This document shows, one piece after another, positions 25,690 to 37,319 of a stretch of DNA of 64,000 nucleotides (position 1 is its first letter; each line of letters begins with the position of its first letter). The translations under genes and the position numbers were made by a program. Origin of the DNA: Psettodes erumei (lineage: Eukaryota > Chordata > Actinopteri > Pleuronectiformes > Psettodidae); contig JAFBJZ010000952.1 in NCBI GenBank assembly GCA_016785225.1, positions 7,724,501-7,788,500 on the forward strand, written 5' to 3'. The notes under the pieces were generated by a model, which had not been told where the DNA came from, searched no databases, and was given only the letters and a program-made list of their open reading frames with translations.

Positions 25690-26115
25690 CCCAAGTGAGA
25701 TTTTAAGTGACTCTTGAGTTGAGTGTTTCCTGTTTTATTTTGACTGTTATCTCCCCTTGTGACTTGTGCTGTCTTTACTTCCTGTCTTTGTGATCATCTA
25801 ATTCCCTAATGTGTTCCACCTGTGCCTCATTATCACTGTCTCCCTTGTGTGTATATAAGTCTTGGTCCATGCCTTTGTCACTCTGCTGTGTTATGCCTGT
25901 CACATCTTCTTGATTTTCTCCTTTGAGCTCCAAATGTTTCCTGGGTTCCTTCAATTTTGCTAGTTAGGGTAAACTGGATTCTTGAGTTTAATAAGTTTTT
26001 GGTTTTCACGTCTGAGTTTTTTTGTATCTTGGACTGTAGCTTTTGATAATAAATCCTTCCCCTGCACCTTCCCACCTGCATCTTGTCTGCATTTGGTTCC
26101 AGCAATCTTTAAACC
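25690..26115 (+). mobile_element. LTR-like interspersed repeat relic
   Basis: Pyrimidine-rich sequence with TATATAAG at 25,852-25,859 and AATAAA at 26,048-26,053, about 190 bp apart, then a short T/C-rich tail. TATA box and polyadenylation signal spaced this way resemble U3-R-U5 of a retrotransposon LTR, and the style (CCACCTGTGCCTCATTATC before the TATA) resembles a dispersed fish repeat. No flanking target duplication, primer-binding site or gag/pol frame was found, so family and ends are uncertain. Confidence 0.35.
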
Positions 26116-29100
26116 TGTCATGTTGCCATGTTTCAAATTCAATGAACCTGTTTAAAAAACATGTCTCTCTCTCTCTTTTGGTGTTTTGGCTTGGAAGAGA
26201 GAAGGGAGATGTTTTGCAACCTCCGGCTTTACTCAGAATATTGTAGTTATGTACTTGCTCTATCTCAGACCACTCAGAGGCATTTGTTAACCCTAGCAAT
26301 TTTTGCCATGGGAGCTGCTCTTATCTTTGTTGATGCTGATACTGTTAACTCATCCACATACCATCTGGCCAGTATATGATATACAGTAATGTTATAATGT
26401 TTTATACCTTCCATTTCCACTGGTGTTTATGACATCCCCCACTTTGAAGCTTTCTAGCCTTATTTTAGCTGAGAGGGCTTGAACCATTTTGATGGCAAAT
26501 CGACCTAAAATTGCTCAGCAGACTATATACATATTTTGTGGGTATGGGCAATTTTCCACTTGCCAGACCCACAGAAACAGTGGGATCAGTTTATATCCTT
26601 GGCTGGATTGAATTAGAAGGCCATATCTCAGCGGTTGACACAGTGCCAGACATAACAGCTTGCATACACATTTTTCCTCTGAATTTTTCACCCAAAAAAC
26701 ATTGAATTTTAGTTAAGTAGCAAAGCAGAGGAATAATCTGTAAGCAGAGGATCAGCGGCACTGCAGTGCAGAGATGAGGTTGTATTTCTGGATGACAACG
26801 TAAAACATGTAAAGATTAATTGGTTTGTGCTTCGTTGACCAACTGACTGATTATCTGCGCCGAAAACTAATCTCATCAGTTCATCTGTTTTGACTCCTTC
26901 TGTGAGAATGTGTTCATCGCAAATTATTGGTGGTTTGCATGCCTCAAGGTTGAGAAGAACAATTTCCAAAACCTTCAGTGGGCTGTGAGGCACAATGCCA
27001 ATTTTCACTGGCGTCATACTGGTTGAGAAACTATCAAAGTTAGAAAATGATATTGGTTATATTCAGCAGTTCTACAACATTGATCCTATGATGAGGGAAG
27101 CTGATTGGATGTAGGACACAGATCATGCTTGCAGAAACAAAAACAACTCAAGCAATCGAGTCATATACATTCATATAGCCTATATCGATAATTTTTAATT
27201 ACTGAGTTCTGCTGTATTATAGTCACCAGATTTCTGGAAGACCAAATATGATCTATCATGATAAAGCAGCGGGAGTTACAGTCACAGTTCATTAGTCTGG
27301 CTTTTATGCTGAATGTCAGATTCATGACCAGGAGCCACTCATGTTGATAGTGTCATTAGAAGAACAGGACTTCAGGGAGGGAAGAAAGTATCGCAAGATG
27401 ATATTGACTGTCTTGTTGAAGCACTGCGTTGTCCTGTATGATGTGTACAATATAGGTCTATAATCACAAGGGACACACTTCTGTGATTAGCTACCAGAAC
27501 TGGCCTTGTTTGGCTCAGCCTTCACAACTGTAATGGACTTGTTGCCACAGTGCCAGATGAGGATCTCAAGTAATGTTATTTTCTCCCAGTGTGTAGTGCT
27601 ACTTAGGACTATTTTCAGGACAATTGGGCCCTTGTGGGATGGCAATACACCTGATTGCAGTTGCTCTAACAACACACACAAGATCCCTTTATGTCAAATG
27701 GTCTGGTCGTGACACACACACACAAACACTGAGCCACTGAGTTCCTAAATGTCACCATAGCATTACAGCTGACAGTGATGGCTTTCATTTATTAATGGAA
27801 TGTGAAGCCCTTGCTCCTGCCCACGAGAGTCATGCCATTACTCATATTGGAAATCCATGTCTAATGTTCAGGCTGACCGTCATTTTTCTCAAGCCTAACA
27901 GACCCGCAAATGTTTAATCAATTATACAAGAAGTAACTCCCCATTAATATCCTTACTGGAGTTATTGAGTCATGGCCTGTCAGCACTATCATATAATTTC
28001 ATATCAGTGATATGGGTGTGTTGAAGTTCAGTGGATGCATCTTTGACAACGGCCTGACGTGATGAGTACCTGAGCAGCTCCACCTCGCAACTTGCAGGAC
28101 TTAAAGGATATGATGTTAATGTCTTCATGCCAGATACAACATGGCACCTTCAGAGCTCTTGTAGAGTCTGGAGCTCTTCTGGGGCACACAGAGGACAAAC
28201 AGCATTTTAGGCAGGGGTTGATCATAATGTTTTGGCTCATATTGTATTATGTTCTTAAAAGAAATATTTACTGCTCGCAGGCTTACCAAGAAGTTAAAAG
28301 AGGTGAGTAATTTTCTGACTTGTGACTGTCATGCTGCTGGTGAGCGAGTGTCTTTTTTTTTAAGTGAAAAATTCTCTTGGGTTTTAACTGTAATTCAGTA
28401 GTTTTGTGCAAGAGAGCTGTTTCAAACATAATGAAAGGAAAAGCGTGTTGGTGGCGAGGCAACGTAATGAAGGAAAGGATTCAGGGGCGAGAACAGCACC
28501 TGTGTGCCATTTCTCATCATTGCTTCCTTAGACCAACGTCACTGACTGCGTTACTGCCTTATGGCAGTCCACTGAATTGCTAAAGCTGGGGCCTGTTTGA
28601 ATTAGCAAGGAAATGACCATATTTGTTATCTGTGAAAGAGAGCCATGCCAGGCCAAATTGAAAGAGTAATGGGTCTGACGTCAGGAATGAAATCCAGCAC
28701 GAAAAGGCTCAACATCAATTCATCTGGAGCCATTGTTGATTATTAGCATCGGGAGGTGTTGGGAACCGGGTGAACAATGAATTTTACATAGAACATGTGG
28801 GTTTAGCACTTGGGACACTCTGTAGTACATGCAACAAGGCTCTGCTACAGTGTTTTGCAATTATTACAATGCTCCTTACATGAAACAATGCAACATTGTT
28901 AGTTTATTTCCATGAATGTTGGAGATAATTGGAAAATCTATTAAAAACTGCAGTCTCTCAACCTTAAAGAGTGTTTGTTGCAATTCTGATTTTGTACATA
29001 CATTATTTATCAGTGGTACTGATAAACAAAACAGTCGGTGGAGCACTTCAGCTTAACAAAAAAGTAACTCAGCCGAGTGGAACTATTTTTTAGAACTAAA

Positions 29101-31504
29101 AAACTTTTTCAATTCAATTCAATTCAATTTAAGTTATTTAATTGTCAAATATGGCAGTCAGACTTAAATCACTGATTTTAATGAGCTGGAAACTTTCCTC
29201 ATGCACAAAATTAATCCAGCAGAAGAAGTACAGTCATACTCATCCTGCCCAATTTTCCCTTTCTCCTGGTCACTGAATGTGCTCACTATGATTACTGCAC
29301 TGGTAACATTTATTTTCTGCATCAACTTGCATGCTAATACATTCTTAAAATCCCACATTTGCATATGTCGTTTTCTCTGGAATCATCCCTAACCAAAGCC
29401 GTTGGTGGGCAAAATACTTGCTGAAAATTGAAATGAGTCTTTATTTTTGTTTAATGCCATTTACAGTATTCTCTGCACCCGCGCACAGTGAGCTGGAACA
29501 ATGGTAGTGTTAATGGAAAACGAAAGAAAGAAAGAAAGAGCAATGTTAATATATATTGACGGCGTTCAGTTAAGTCTTTTCCTTCACCTCGAGAACATCT
29601 GGCCTCGAAGCTCAAGTCAGGCCATTGTTTTGGGATTGAAAACAACGTGAGAAGCAATGACGTGAATTTTTTTTTTCTTAATTCTGTGAAATATGAATAA
29701 TATAATATATATGCCACCAGCAACATTTTACATTTTTGAGCTGAAATCCGCTGATCAAACTGACTTGAAATAGACACTGACAAATGAAGGAATGATTATG
29801 TATCAGTCATATGTTATGAATGACTGTAAAAAGGCATCTTTGCCTGTGCTGCTTTTTAACCATCTATTATCTGCAGCAGGTAGTGTGCTTGGGAAGCTTA
29901 AACTCCATCGTTTCTACATAACTACGGTGGACAAGCAAATTGCAGTGGCTTAACTCTACATTGTTCCTCCATGTTCAGCTCGAGTGACACATCCACACTT
30001 ATTCAAGTCCTTAATTACAGTTTACAGCATGTGGGTGGTTGAGTCTGCTGTGATTGTAGCCAGTGGAAAGGAGAAAGACGATGCGAGTGAGGATGAAGGT
30101 GGAAGAAGGATGTCATAGGGAGGGCAAATGCAATCACAAAGTGTACTTGCATGTCTGGGAACACAATTTGTTTCTAGTTCAAGCAGAGAGATCTATAAAT
30201 TGTAACAAATTGAGAATAAAATGACAGAAACTTTCTCCTATTTGTCCCCTCTCTGCATCTGATGACGTTGATATGATGCTGCATCTCCATCACTGCCTTT
30301 TGTTGAGTCTTCAGATACAAACAGCGACTAGTTTCAGTTGATCACAAGTGGCCTACTCTTTATTTAATGACTGGCTGACTTCACATAAGGAAGCACTTCA
30401 TTACTGCACGGTACAGCAAGCAGGTGAAACAATGCTCCGAGGACAGCGTCTGTCTTGCGCACATGGACATGCAAGATTTGATCATGCTGAAATCAAAACG
30501 GCCTGAGCCTTGTGTCCCTGCACGTTTCGAGAACATGCTCAGCTCAGTGTGTGTAAGTAAATTATCTGCGGTACACGCACAAACACACCACTGACTTTAA
30601 TTCACATTTTGCAAATGTGCTTTTGTTCGTGACGCACATGTACAACACCTTGCCCCAATATTCAAATGTATTGTGAAGCCTTTATAATGTGTTTTGTGCT
30701 TTGGGTATGGGAGTTGCTTGATTTAAGTCAACTGGACGCCCTTCATGTAACAGGCTGTATCTACATCAAGCTTTTCATATTCAGTTTCTGGCTATTACAT
30801 GTACAAATACAAATCCCTCAGGGTAGCATCAAAATATTTTACCTGTTTATGTAAGGTAAAACTGTCAAAAAATATTGAATTTATTCAGTGGGCAACAAAC
30901 TTCTTAAAAGGGCAGACCCCACACACATGATTCTGTTTTGCATAGATATCTACAGAGAGAGAACTCACCTCTAAAGCTGCAAATCAGAGTACTTCACTTT
31001 GAAATTATGACATCAACAGGTCCTTTGACCTTTGTGAATTAGTGACCAGGCCTGTGGAAATTTAGTTCAGGGCGTTATGTCTTGAATGATGGGCTTCTAG
31101 CTGTGAATCAGAAATGCCCTCATTTCCCCACAAAATCACCACAGCTGCTATAATGGCGTCTGCAGTCGTTCCATTATTCATAGAGCTGCTCCAGCTTTTG
31201 TCTTCAGATGACACCATCACTTCAGTCTCAGTTATTCCGCCTCAAGACAGGCCAACTTGTTCTAATTCAGAAACTACAAGTGAGCTGCTCAATATTACAG
31301 AGATTTCATTATTCTTTTCTTATGTTTGATTTCTTGTATTCTTACTCGATATAATGTTGTCTTTTTATTTTTACTTTGCTTCAAGCATCTCAAACATTTC
31401 ACACTTACTAAGCATTCAAAGATGAAATGTAAGCTTTAATATGTTAATTTTGGTGTTGTCCCTGTCACGTCTCTCTCTCATGTTCTGCAAAATTGTCTGG
31501 CCAG

Positions 31505-31542
31505 CATTCAATAATATAGATGAAAATCTATATTATTGAATG
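31505..31542. repeat. Perfect 17-bp inverted repeat with GAAA spacer
   Basis: CATTCAATAATATAGAT (31505-31521), GAAA, then the exact reverse complement (31526-31542). Allowing one G-T pair, the stem extends outward to about 20 bp. The loop is too short for a typical pre-miRNA. Confidence 0.85.
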
Positions 31543-32389
31543 TTGCCTGCCTCCAACCAGCGACACCAAAAGGAAAGGTTTTTCACACCTTAAGGTATGA
31601 CTTAAGGGCATGAAAAACTGAGAGCATGCACTGGAAAAGATGCAAAAGGTGCTGCTGTCAGTAGCCACAGGCATTTTCGAGGGATGCTGTTAATTTTTGT
31701 ATTACAGAACATGCAGTGTCTAGTCAATAAAACAAACAGTGCAAAGAATCGTTTTACAACTTGTAATTACTACAATTCAGTGCCAATCACTGCAATGACA
31801 TTTAGGAAGTAGATTTACCCTCAGCAAAAACAAACCTTAAAACATTGCCTTCAGCAGGGGAAGTATACTTATATTCAACACTTGCAGTTCTTAGTAACTT
31901 TTGTATCAAACAACATAACAACATTTTGGGTAAACAGTATAACCAAATCCTCTTGGGGTTATATTAAAAATCTGGTTTCTGGCCTGTTCATAATCTATCA
32001 CACCTCAAAATTACAATATTTTTAATTACAAAACATATGTATGTAAATGATAATGATAATAAAATAAATAATAAAAAAAATACAGTATAAACGAGGATAC
32101 ACAGATATGGAAGAGCTTGATCCCTCAGGCAACCCCAGGCAGGTGAGCTCATAAGCTGCGCTGTGTGTTTTGACTGATGCAGACCTGATACAACAAGAAG
32201 CGATTAACATTACAATTCCTGAACTCAAGCAGCCACTTGAGGATGAATGTGTTGCCCTTAGAGGGATAAATCTGACACTGAAAGGAGTTGCTGAATGTGT
32301 GAAACATACGAGATAATGAATTCTGGAGCAATGTAATGTGTTTTCCTTGTGGGATTTCAGTGTAATGTTTGGAAGAACAGAAACCAGAG

Positions 32390-32590
32390 ACAGATACTTC
32401 AAACTGTTGTATGATATTGACTCTTGTCCTCAGTGTCAGATCTATGGGTGATGGGAACCACTCTCTCTCAGGTATGGGCTCACTGGGTCTGGGCTCATCA
32501 TTCAGTGGAAGGCCATGTTTGAGTCCAATGTTATGTAGCACACTTCAAGCCTTGACAATTAAGCAGAGAAAAAAGGCCTTGGCTGTAATT
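32390..32590 (-). pseudogene. Decayed Harbinger (HARBI1-like) transposase fragment
   Basis: The minus strand from 32,541 down to about 32,392 reads VLHNIGLKHGLPLNDEPRPS and continues SEPIPE and an Arg-rich LR.R..IIQQFE end. This resembles the C-terminal end of PIF/Harbinger DDE transposases and HARBI1, where (A)C.VLHNI is a hallmark. Directly upstream the frame reads IVKA, stop, SVLHN: a TGA sits where the family has Cys. The catalytic DDE core is not found nearby, so this is an inactive fragment. Confidence 0.5.
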
Positions 32591-33965
32591 TGCCCCCGGT
32601 TGGTTTGAGATGTTTGTGAGAGGAGTTTTTAAGCCACGTCTTTAATGTGCAGAGATGACCTTTGACCCCTACTCTTTCTCCTTTTCACCTTTAAGATACA
32701 CCTGACTTCTCTGGAAATAAAGGCCAAATAAAGGTCCAGAAGCTTGAAATTGATTTATTGCTATAAGGCAAGGGAAATGAGCCCCTGGGCCAGAATGATG
32801 CATGGAGCATAATCATTATCAATAAGTTGTTTTGGGGTTTTTTTGATGATGAGGTTAGATTTTCTAGGAATTATTTGTTTTGTGTCACAGTGGCAGCTGG
32901 ACAATGTCCATGAGGAGAACATCTGCTGTCTGCACAGACTCCACTGTGCCTCAACATCCAACCACCTCACAATCAGGCAAAAAGGAAAAGGTTATGGCAC
33001 CATTTAAAAAGAGTACCATCAGAGAGGTAATTTGCAAAGGGAAATTAACATTGATGTTTATGTGGATAATTATAGTAATTCACTTCAATACTAGCCATTA
33101 GTGCTTTGGCATTAGGGAAAATGGAAGTTGGTTATTGTATGCTTACTTATCGTACAACTGTTACTGGTTGATAGGTCCCATCATGTCTTAATAACATCAA
33201 TATCTGTGTTCCATCAGAACAGACAGCATTAATTCTCAATTTATTATAGAAGCCTTTACAATAAACTCTGACCTTAATGCATTTGGCACGTCGAAGACGC
33301 GGACGTAAAATAAAAAGACATAAAAATATGATGTAACCTGGCTTCATTCACTGGAAGACTATTGCTGATATACCAGTGTTTTCATCGCAGATACAGTAAT
33401 TATGTGCAAACAAAAGGACTGGGCTGGTAAATGTTGTGGGTATAGTGTATTTTTTTTTCAGCGCTTTTACTTAACAGCCTCGCTGCTCAGCAATCGTGTG
33501 AGCAGGGTCTGAAATAATTAGAGTCTGGTTTGATCAGCATCACTGTCTAAACAAGTTTCACAGGGCAATGAAGTGTGATACAAGTGACAGGTGATTTTAA
33601 TTTTTATAAATATAATCTACAAAGAGATGTGTGTCTGTCTTCCTTTGCATGTTTTGTTGAATTAATTTTAAGGAAATAGCAGTTGGTGTTATAATAATAT
33701 AAATTATAATTGCTCTCTTTAAACAATGATTTTGGAACAATAAGAAAAAAGAGCTTAAGGAAAAGAATGACTATATGACATTCATCAGTTTGTTAGATTT
33801 CTGTGACTGAGGAAGGTGGAGAACAATGACAAACTGATCATGTGCCTGTCTCACTTTGTTTACCTAAATGTCAACGGTTCAGGACAGCTGGGTTCATTTA
33901 CCCTCAGATCAGTGAGAGTGAAGCACTCCAAAACACACAAGATATCTAGGGACTGTGAAGCCAAC

Positions 33966-36900
33966 ATGACCAGGTGAGTGTCATTTAGCATTTAACTGTG
34001 CAAAATAATCCTTGAATCCGCTGCCATCTCGCCTAATTCTGCCCAGTGGGCGCTGCGTATTTGTCCTGTTTTCTCTCCTCCGTGTCTCGCTGAGTGTGGA
34101 AATGACAGGGTTATACGGCAGCTTCGCTTCACCAAACTTCCCCCAGCCATACCCCGACAACCAGCTCATGGTGTGGAACATCACTGTCCCAGGCGGCCAC
34201 AGGGTCAAACTCTACTTCACCCACTTCAGTCTGGAACCCTCCAACCAGTGTGAATACGACTACATCCAGGTATGTGCTAGAGAAATTCCCTACTCCCATT
34301 ATCTGCACTGGATTCTATACTAAAAGGCCTCTGACCTTGTCAAACCAGGTTTTGGCAGAGGGAAATGAAACCTTGCGGTTCTGTGGTGAAGGAGAGAAGA
34401 ACTATGAAAGCAGCCCGAGGAACACTGTCATCCTGTCGGCTGGGAACCTCATGTCAGTGGTCTTTAGGAGTGACTACTCTAATGAGGGCCGATTCACCGG
34501 CTTCCAAGCATTTTACACCTCAGAAGGTGATGCAGAATACTGACATTTGTTGCCATGAGGCAGATACATTTTTGGCGGCTGTAATTGCACAGAATGTAAT
34601 GGAGTTTCTGGAGAAATAATAGCAGGATTATACAGCATCATCGCTAGTGTATAAACAAATGTTTAAACATATTAATTCAGATTTAGACAGAAAGAGGAAA
34701 GATGACAAACAAATACAGTAATGACACTGGTACACAGCAGCGATAAAGCACAGGATAATGTCTACAGTGACAATTAAAGCATCTTATAAGTATTAACAGA
34801 AGGCGCTTGGATTATCCAAATGAAATAACACTTTCACTTTAAAAGTAAAATAAGACTGGCAATTGTGCTTGCATGCTTACATTCGCACAAAATGTGTTTT
34901 TTGCCTCCCGGATAATTTTCATGGCTGACCTTCTTTTTCTACTTCCAGTTACTTTTAGTATTCTGCCGTCAATGGCCCTAAAGTATGAAATTAAAAAGCT
35001 CCTAATGTCTCTTTACATGCCGTTTATATTTCAAATTTTAGGTTTAATTTGATGTAATGATCCTCACACCTCAGAGGTAGCTGCAGCACTTTTGTTTAAA
35101 CTGTTCTTCAAACATCTGGTCCTTTGGTTATTTCTTACCAATTGATGGCACATTGTTGTATCTGCTTAACTTGTAAAAGCTGTGATGACATACATACTCC
35201 AGAAAGGTGCAAGCCATGAATGTAACCATTCATGATCTGACTTGATCATCTTGGTATGTTTGGGATATAGAAGAATTCCACTTTTCCTATTACAGCATAT
35301 TTGTGAATGGAAAAAACGCACAAGTATTGTGTAGTATTTTTACTCTTCAACCTCTCTGTCTCTCACAGATATCGATGAATGTCTGTCCAAGGTGGATGGA
35401 GAGAGGGTGTGTGATCATTTTTGCCACAATTACATCGGTGGATATTACTGCACGTGCAGACAAGGACACCTTCTACATGAGAACAAAAGGTCCTGCACAG
35501 GTGAGAGCCATGCAGACCAGAGCTTAATCGGTCACTCAAAAGCTGTGCAGTGTGAGTTGCAGTGTTAAGAGCGTGGCACACAGTGTTTGATTGTGTATTG
35601 ATCTCTGTAGACTGGAATGCAGTGTGCTGTAAATACACTGTTTAGCTCCTCACTACCAGACAGACACAGCAGATATCGACGACGATAAAACAAAGCCCAA
35701 CAAATGTCCATTATGTGCACTGACCTCTGTTTGAGGCATTTGACTACAACATGGTTTAAGTGTTGATGATAAAAGTATTAAGTAAAATGGTCAAACATCA
35801 ATATGGTATTAAGGATTTTATATGTGAATACAATTTAAATCCAAAATGTTTCCAACGTTAGACTTTACGAGCTGGGTGGATGAAAATGAGATCGCATTGC
35901 TGTGTTGTAGCTATGCTTGAAGCCACGGCTAATAATTGTAAGAAAAAGCCATTTGTCTCTTAAAAATGCTCTCCATATTTCATAGTGCTGCAGAACAAAT
36001 CTTCCCAAAAAAACCCAAAACAATTTCCTGACATTTCACAGGGCATGCAGTTGATCGTGTCCCAGATTGGATTTCGTTCTATCATAGCTGGCCTGTGCTA
36101 ACTAATTTCAGACTGAAAAGGCATACTGATGCATGAAGTAGTTGATCTCTGCCAGCTGGTGTAAAGCGAGGTTAATTACTGTCGATTCCTAAGGGAAAGG
36201 CAACTTCAGAATGGCGTTAAAAATTGATACCTGTGTGCAACGCTAATAGTGTGCTGACATCAGGTAATTTATCACAATTACCAGCTGATGTGCCTTAAAT
36301 TATTATTCTTTGCCGGAGGAAAAAGGGTGACAAAACAAATCATGCAGTGAATAGGCAAAAAATGATTAACCGTCTACAGATTGTGCTAATTATATGAATT
36401 ACAGCAGCTCAGCCTCTTTGCAGTACTCATTTGTTTTTGTCTGTAGCAACATCTGCATACTTGCCCAGGCAATAATGCAAACTAAATGAATCCCATCATT
36501 AATGTTGCCGAGAAATATCTCAATCGGCATGAAAGAAAAATATTTTCTTCTAATCAAATTCCTTTTTTCACAGCCATAACTTTATAACTCATAAAGCAGA
36601 TGCGGGTAGATCATACAGCTACATACATACAGTTTTCAAATTAACTTGCATGGGCTGCAAAGATATGAACAATGGCCACATTTAAATAGCATTTTAATGA
36701 GTGTGCGAGTCCCCCTCACAGTGCCGTGCCACAGCCAGGTGTTGACCTCGCCATCAGGGATTCTGACCAGTCCGGGCTACCCGAACCCCTACCCGCCCAT
36801 GAGTCAGTGTGAACACACCATCCGTCTGCCAGAGGGCTACAGAGTAATCCTCGACTTCCTGGAACCCTTTGACATAGAGAGACACCCAGACGCCCCCTGT

Positions 36901-37319
36901 CCGTATGATATGTTGAAGGTTAGTCATGTGACTTGAGAGCCTAACACGCGCACACACATAAACACGAGATGATGAATAAGCAATGTATTCCTCCTCATGC
37001 TCGTGGGGGCATTCTGTCACTGACTTGTCCTCCTCAGGTGATACACTGTGCAGCCACGCGGTTTCCTGCATATTTAAAGTCGGCTGGACATTAATCAGGC
37101 ACTTAATGAATCAACATCCCCGTTTCTCATTCAAAGTTGCTCTTTTTCAAGATTTCAACAGCTGGACAAGAGTACGGACCCTTCTGTGGATCTACCACAC
37201 CAGCCCGCATTGACACAGGAAGTTACCAAGTGCACGTTCGGTTCCAATCTGATACCAGTGGGAAAAACAAGGGATGGAAGATCAAGTACACCAGTATTAA
37301 GGCTGAATCCTCGCTTTAA
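33966..37319 (+). CDS. masp2: MASP2-like protein ending after CUB1-EGF-CUB2
   Basis: MASP proteins bind mannose-binding lectin and ficolins and start the lectin pathway of complement. Exons 33966-33973, 34047-34269, 34349-34526, 35369-35500, 36722-36918, 37152-37319 (TAA); phases agree; 301 residues. Order: signal peptide (about 1-22), CUB1 (about 24-136, with NQCEYDY, FCGEG and FRSDYSNE), Ca-binding EGF (about 137-180, DIDEC and the Asn-hydroxylation pattern C.N....Y.C.C), CUB2 (about 182-296, four Cys). N-glycosylation motifs: NIT and NET. After WKIKYTSIK it reads five more residues (AESSL) to TAA. No CCP or serine-protease exon was found up to dffa. The layout is like MAp44-type regulators that compete with MASPs for lectins. 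Position and strand after srm support masp2 orthology. Confidence 0.85.

Larger units (their letters stand above)
20706..33965. other. Gene-poor region between cort and the masp2-like gene
   Basis: About 13 kb with no recognisable host exon on either strand. Open frames are short, AT-rich and unlike known proteins. Contents that can be named are listed separately: an LTR-like relic at 25.7-26.1 kb, a perfect hairpin at 31.5 kb and a Harbinger fragment at 32.4-32.6 kb. Minor simple repeats include TCAA units near 21,980 and 29,110 and GAAA units near 29,523. Confidence 0.5.

Noticed and set aside
31505..31542. Pre-microRNA hairpin
   Set aside because: The stem is perfect but only 17-20 bp with a 4-nt loop, too short for a usual Drosha/Dicer substrate.
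32022..32402. 126-codon minus-strand open frame next to the Harbinger fragment
   Set aside because: It is in a different frame from the transposase-like peptide, ends in a low-complexity Ile/Phe tract and resembles nothing.
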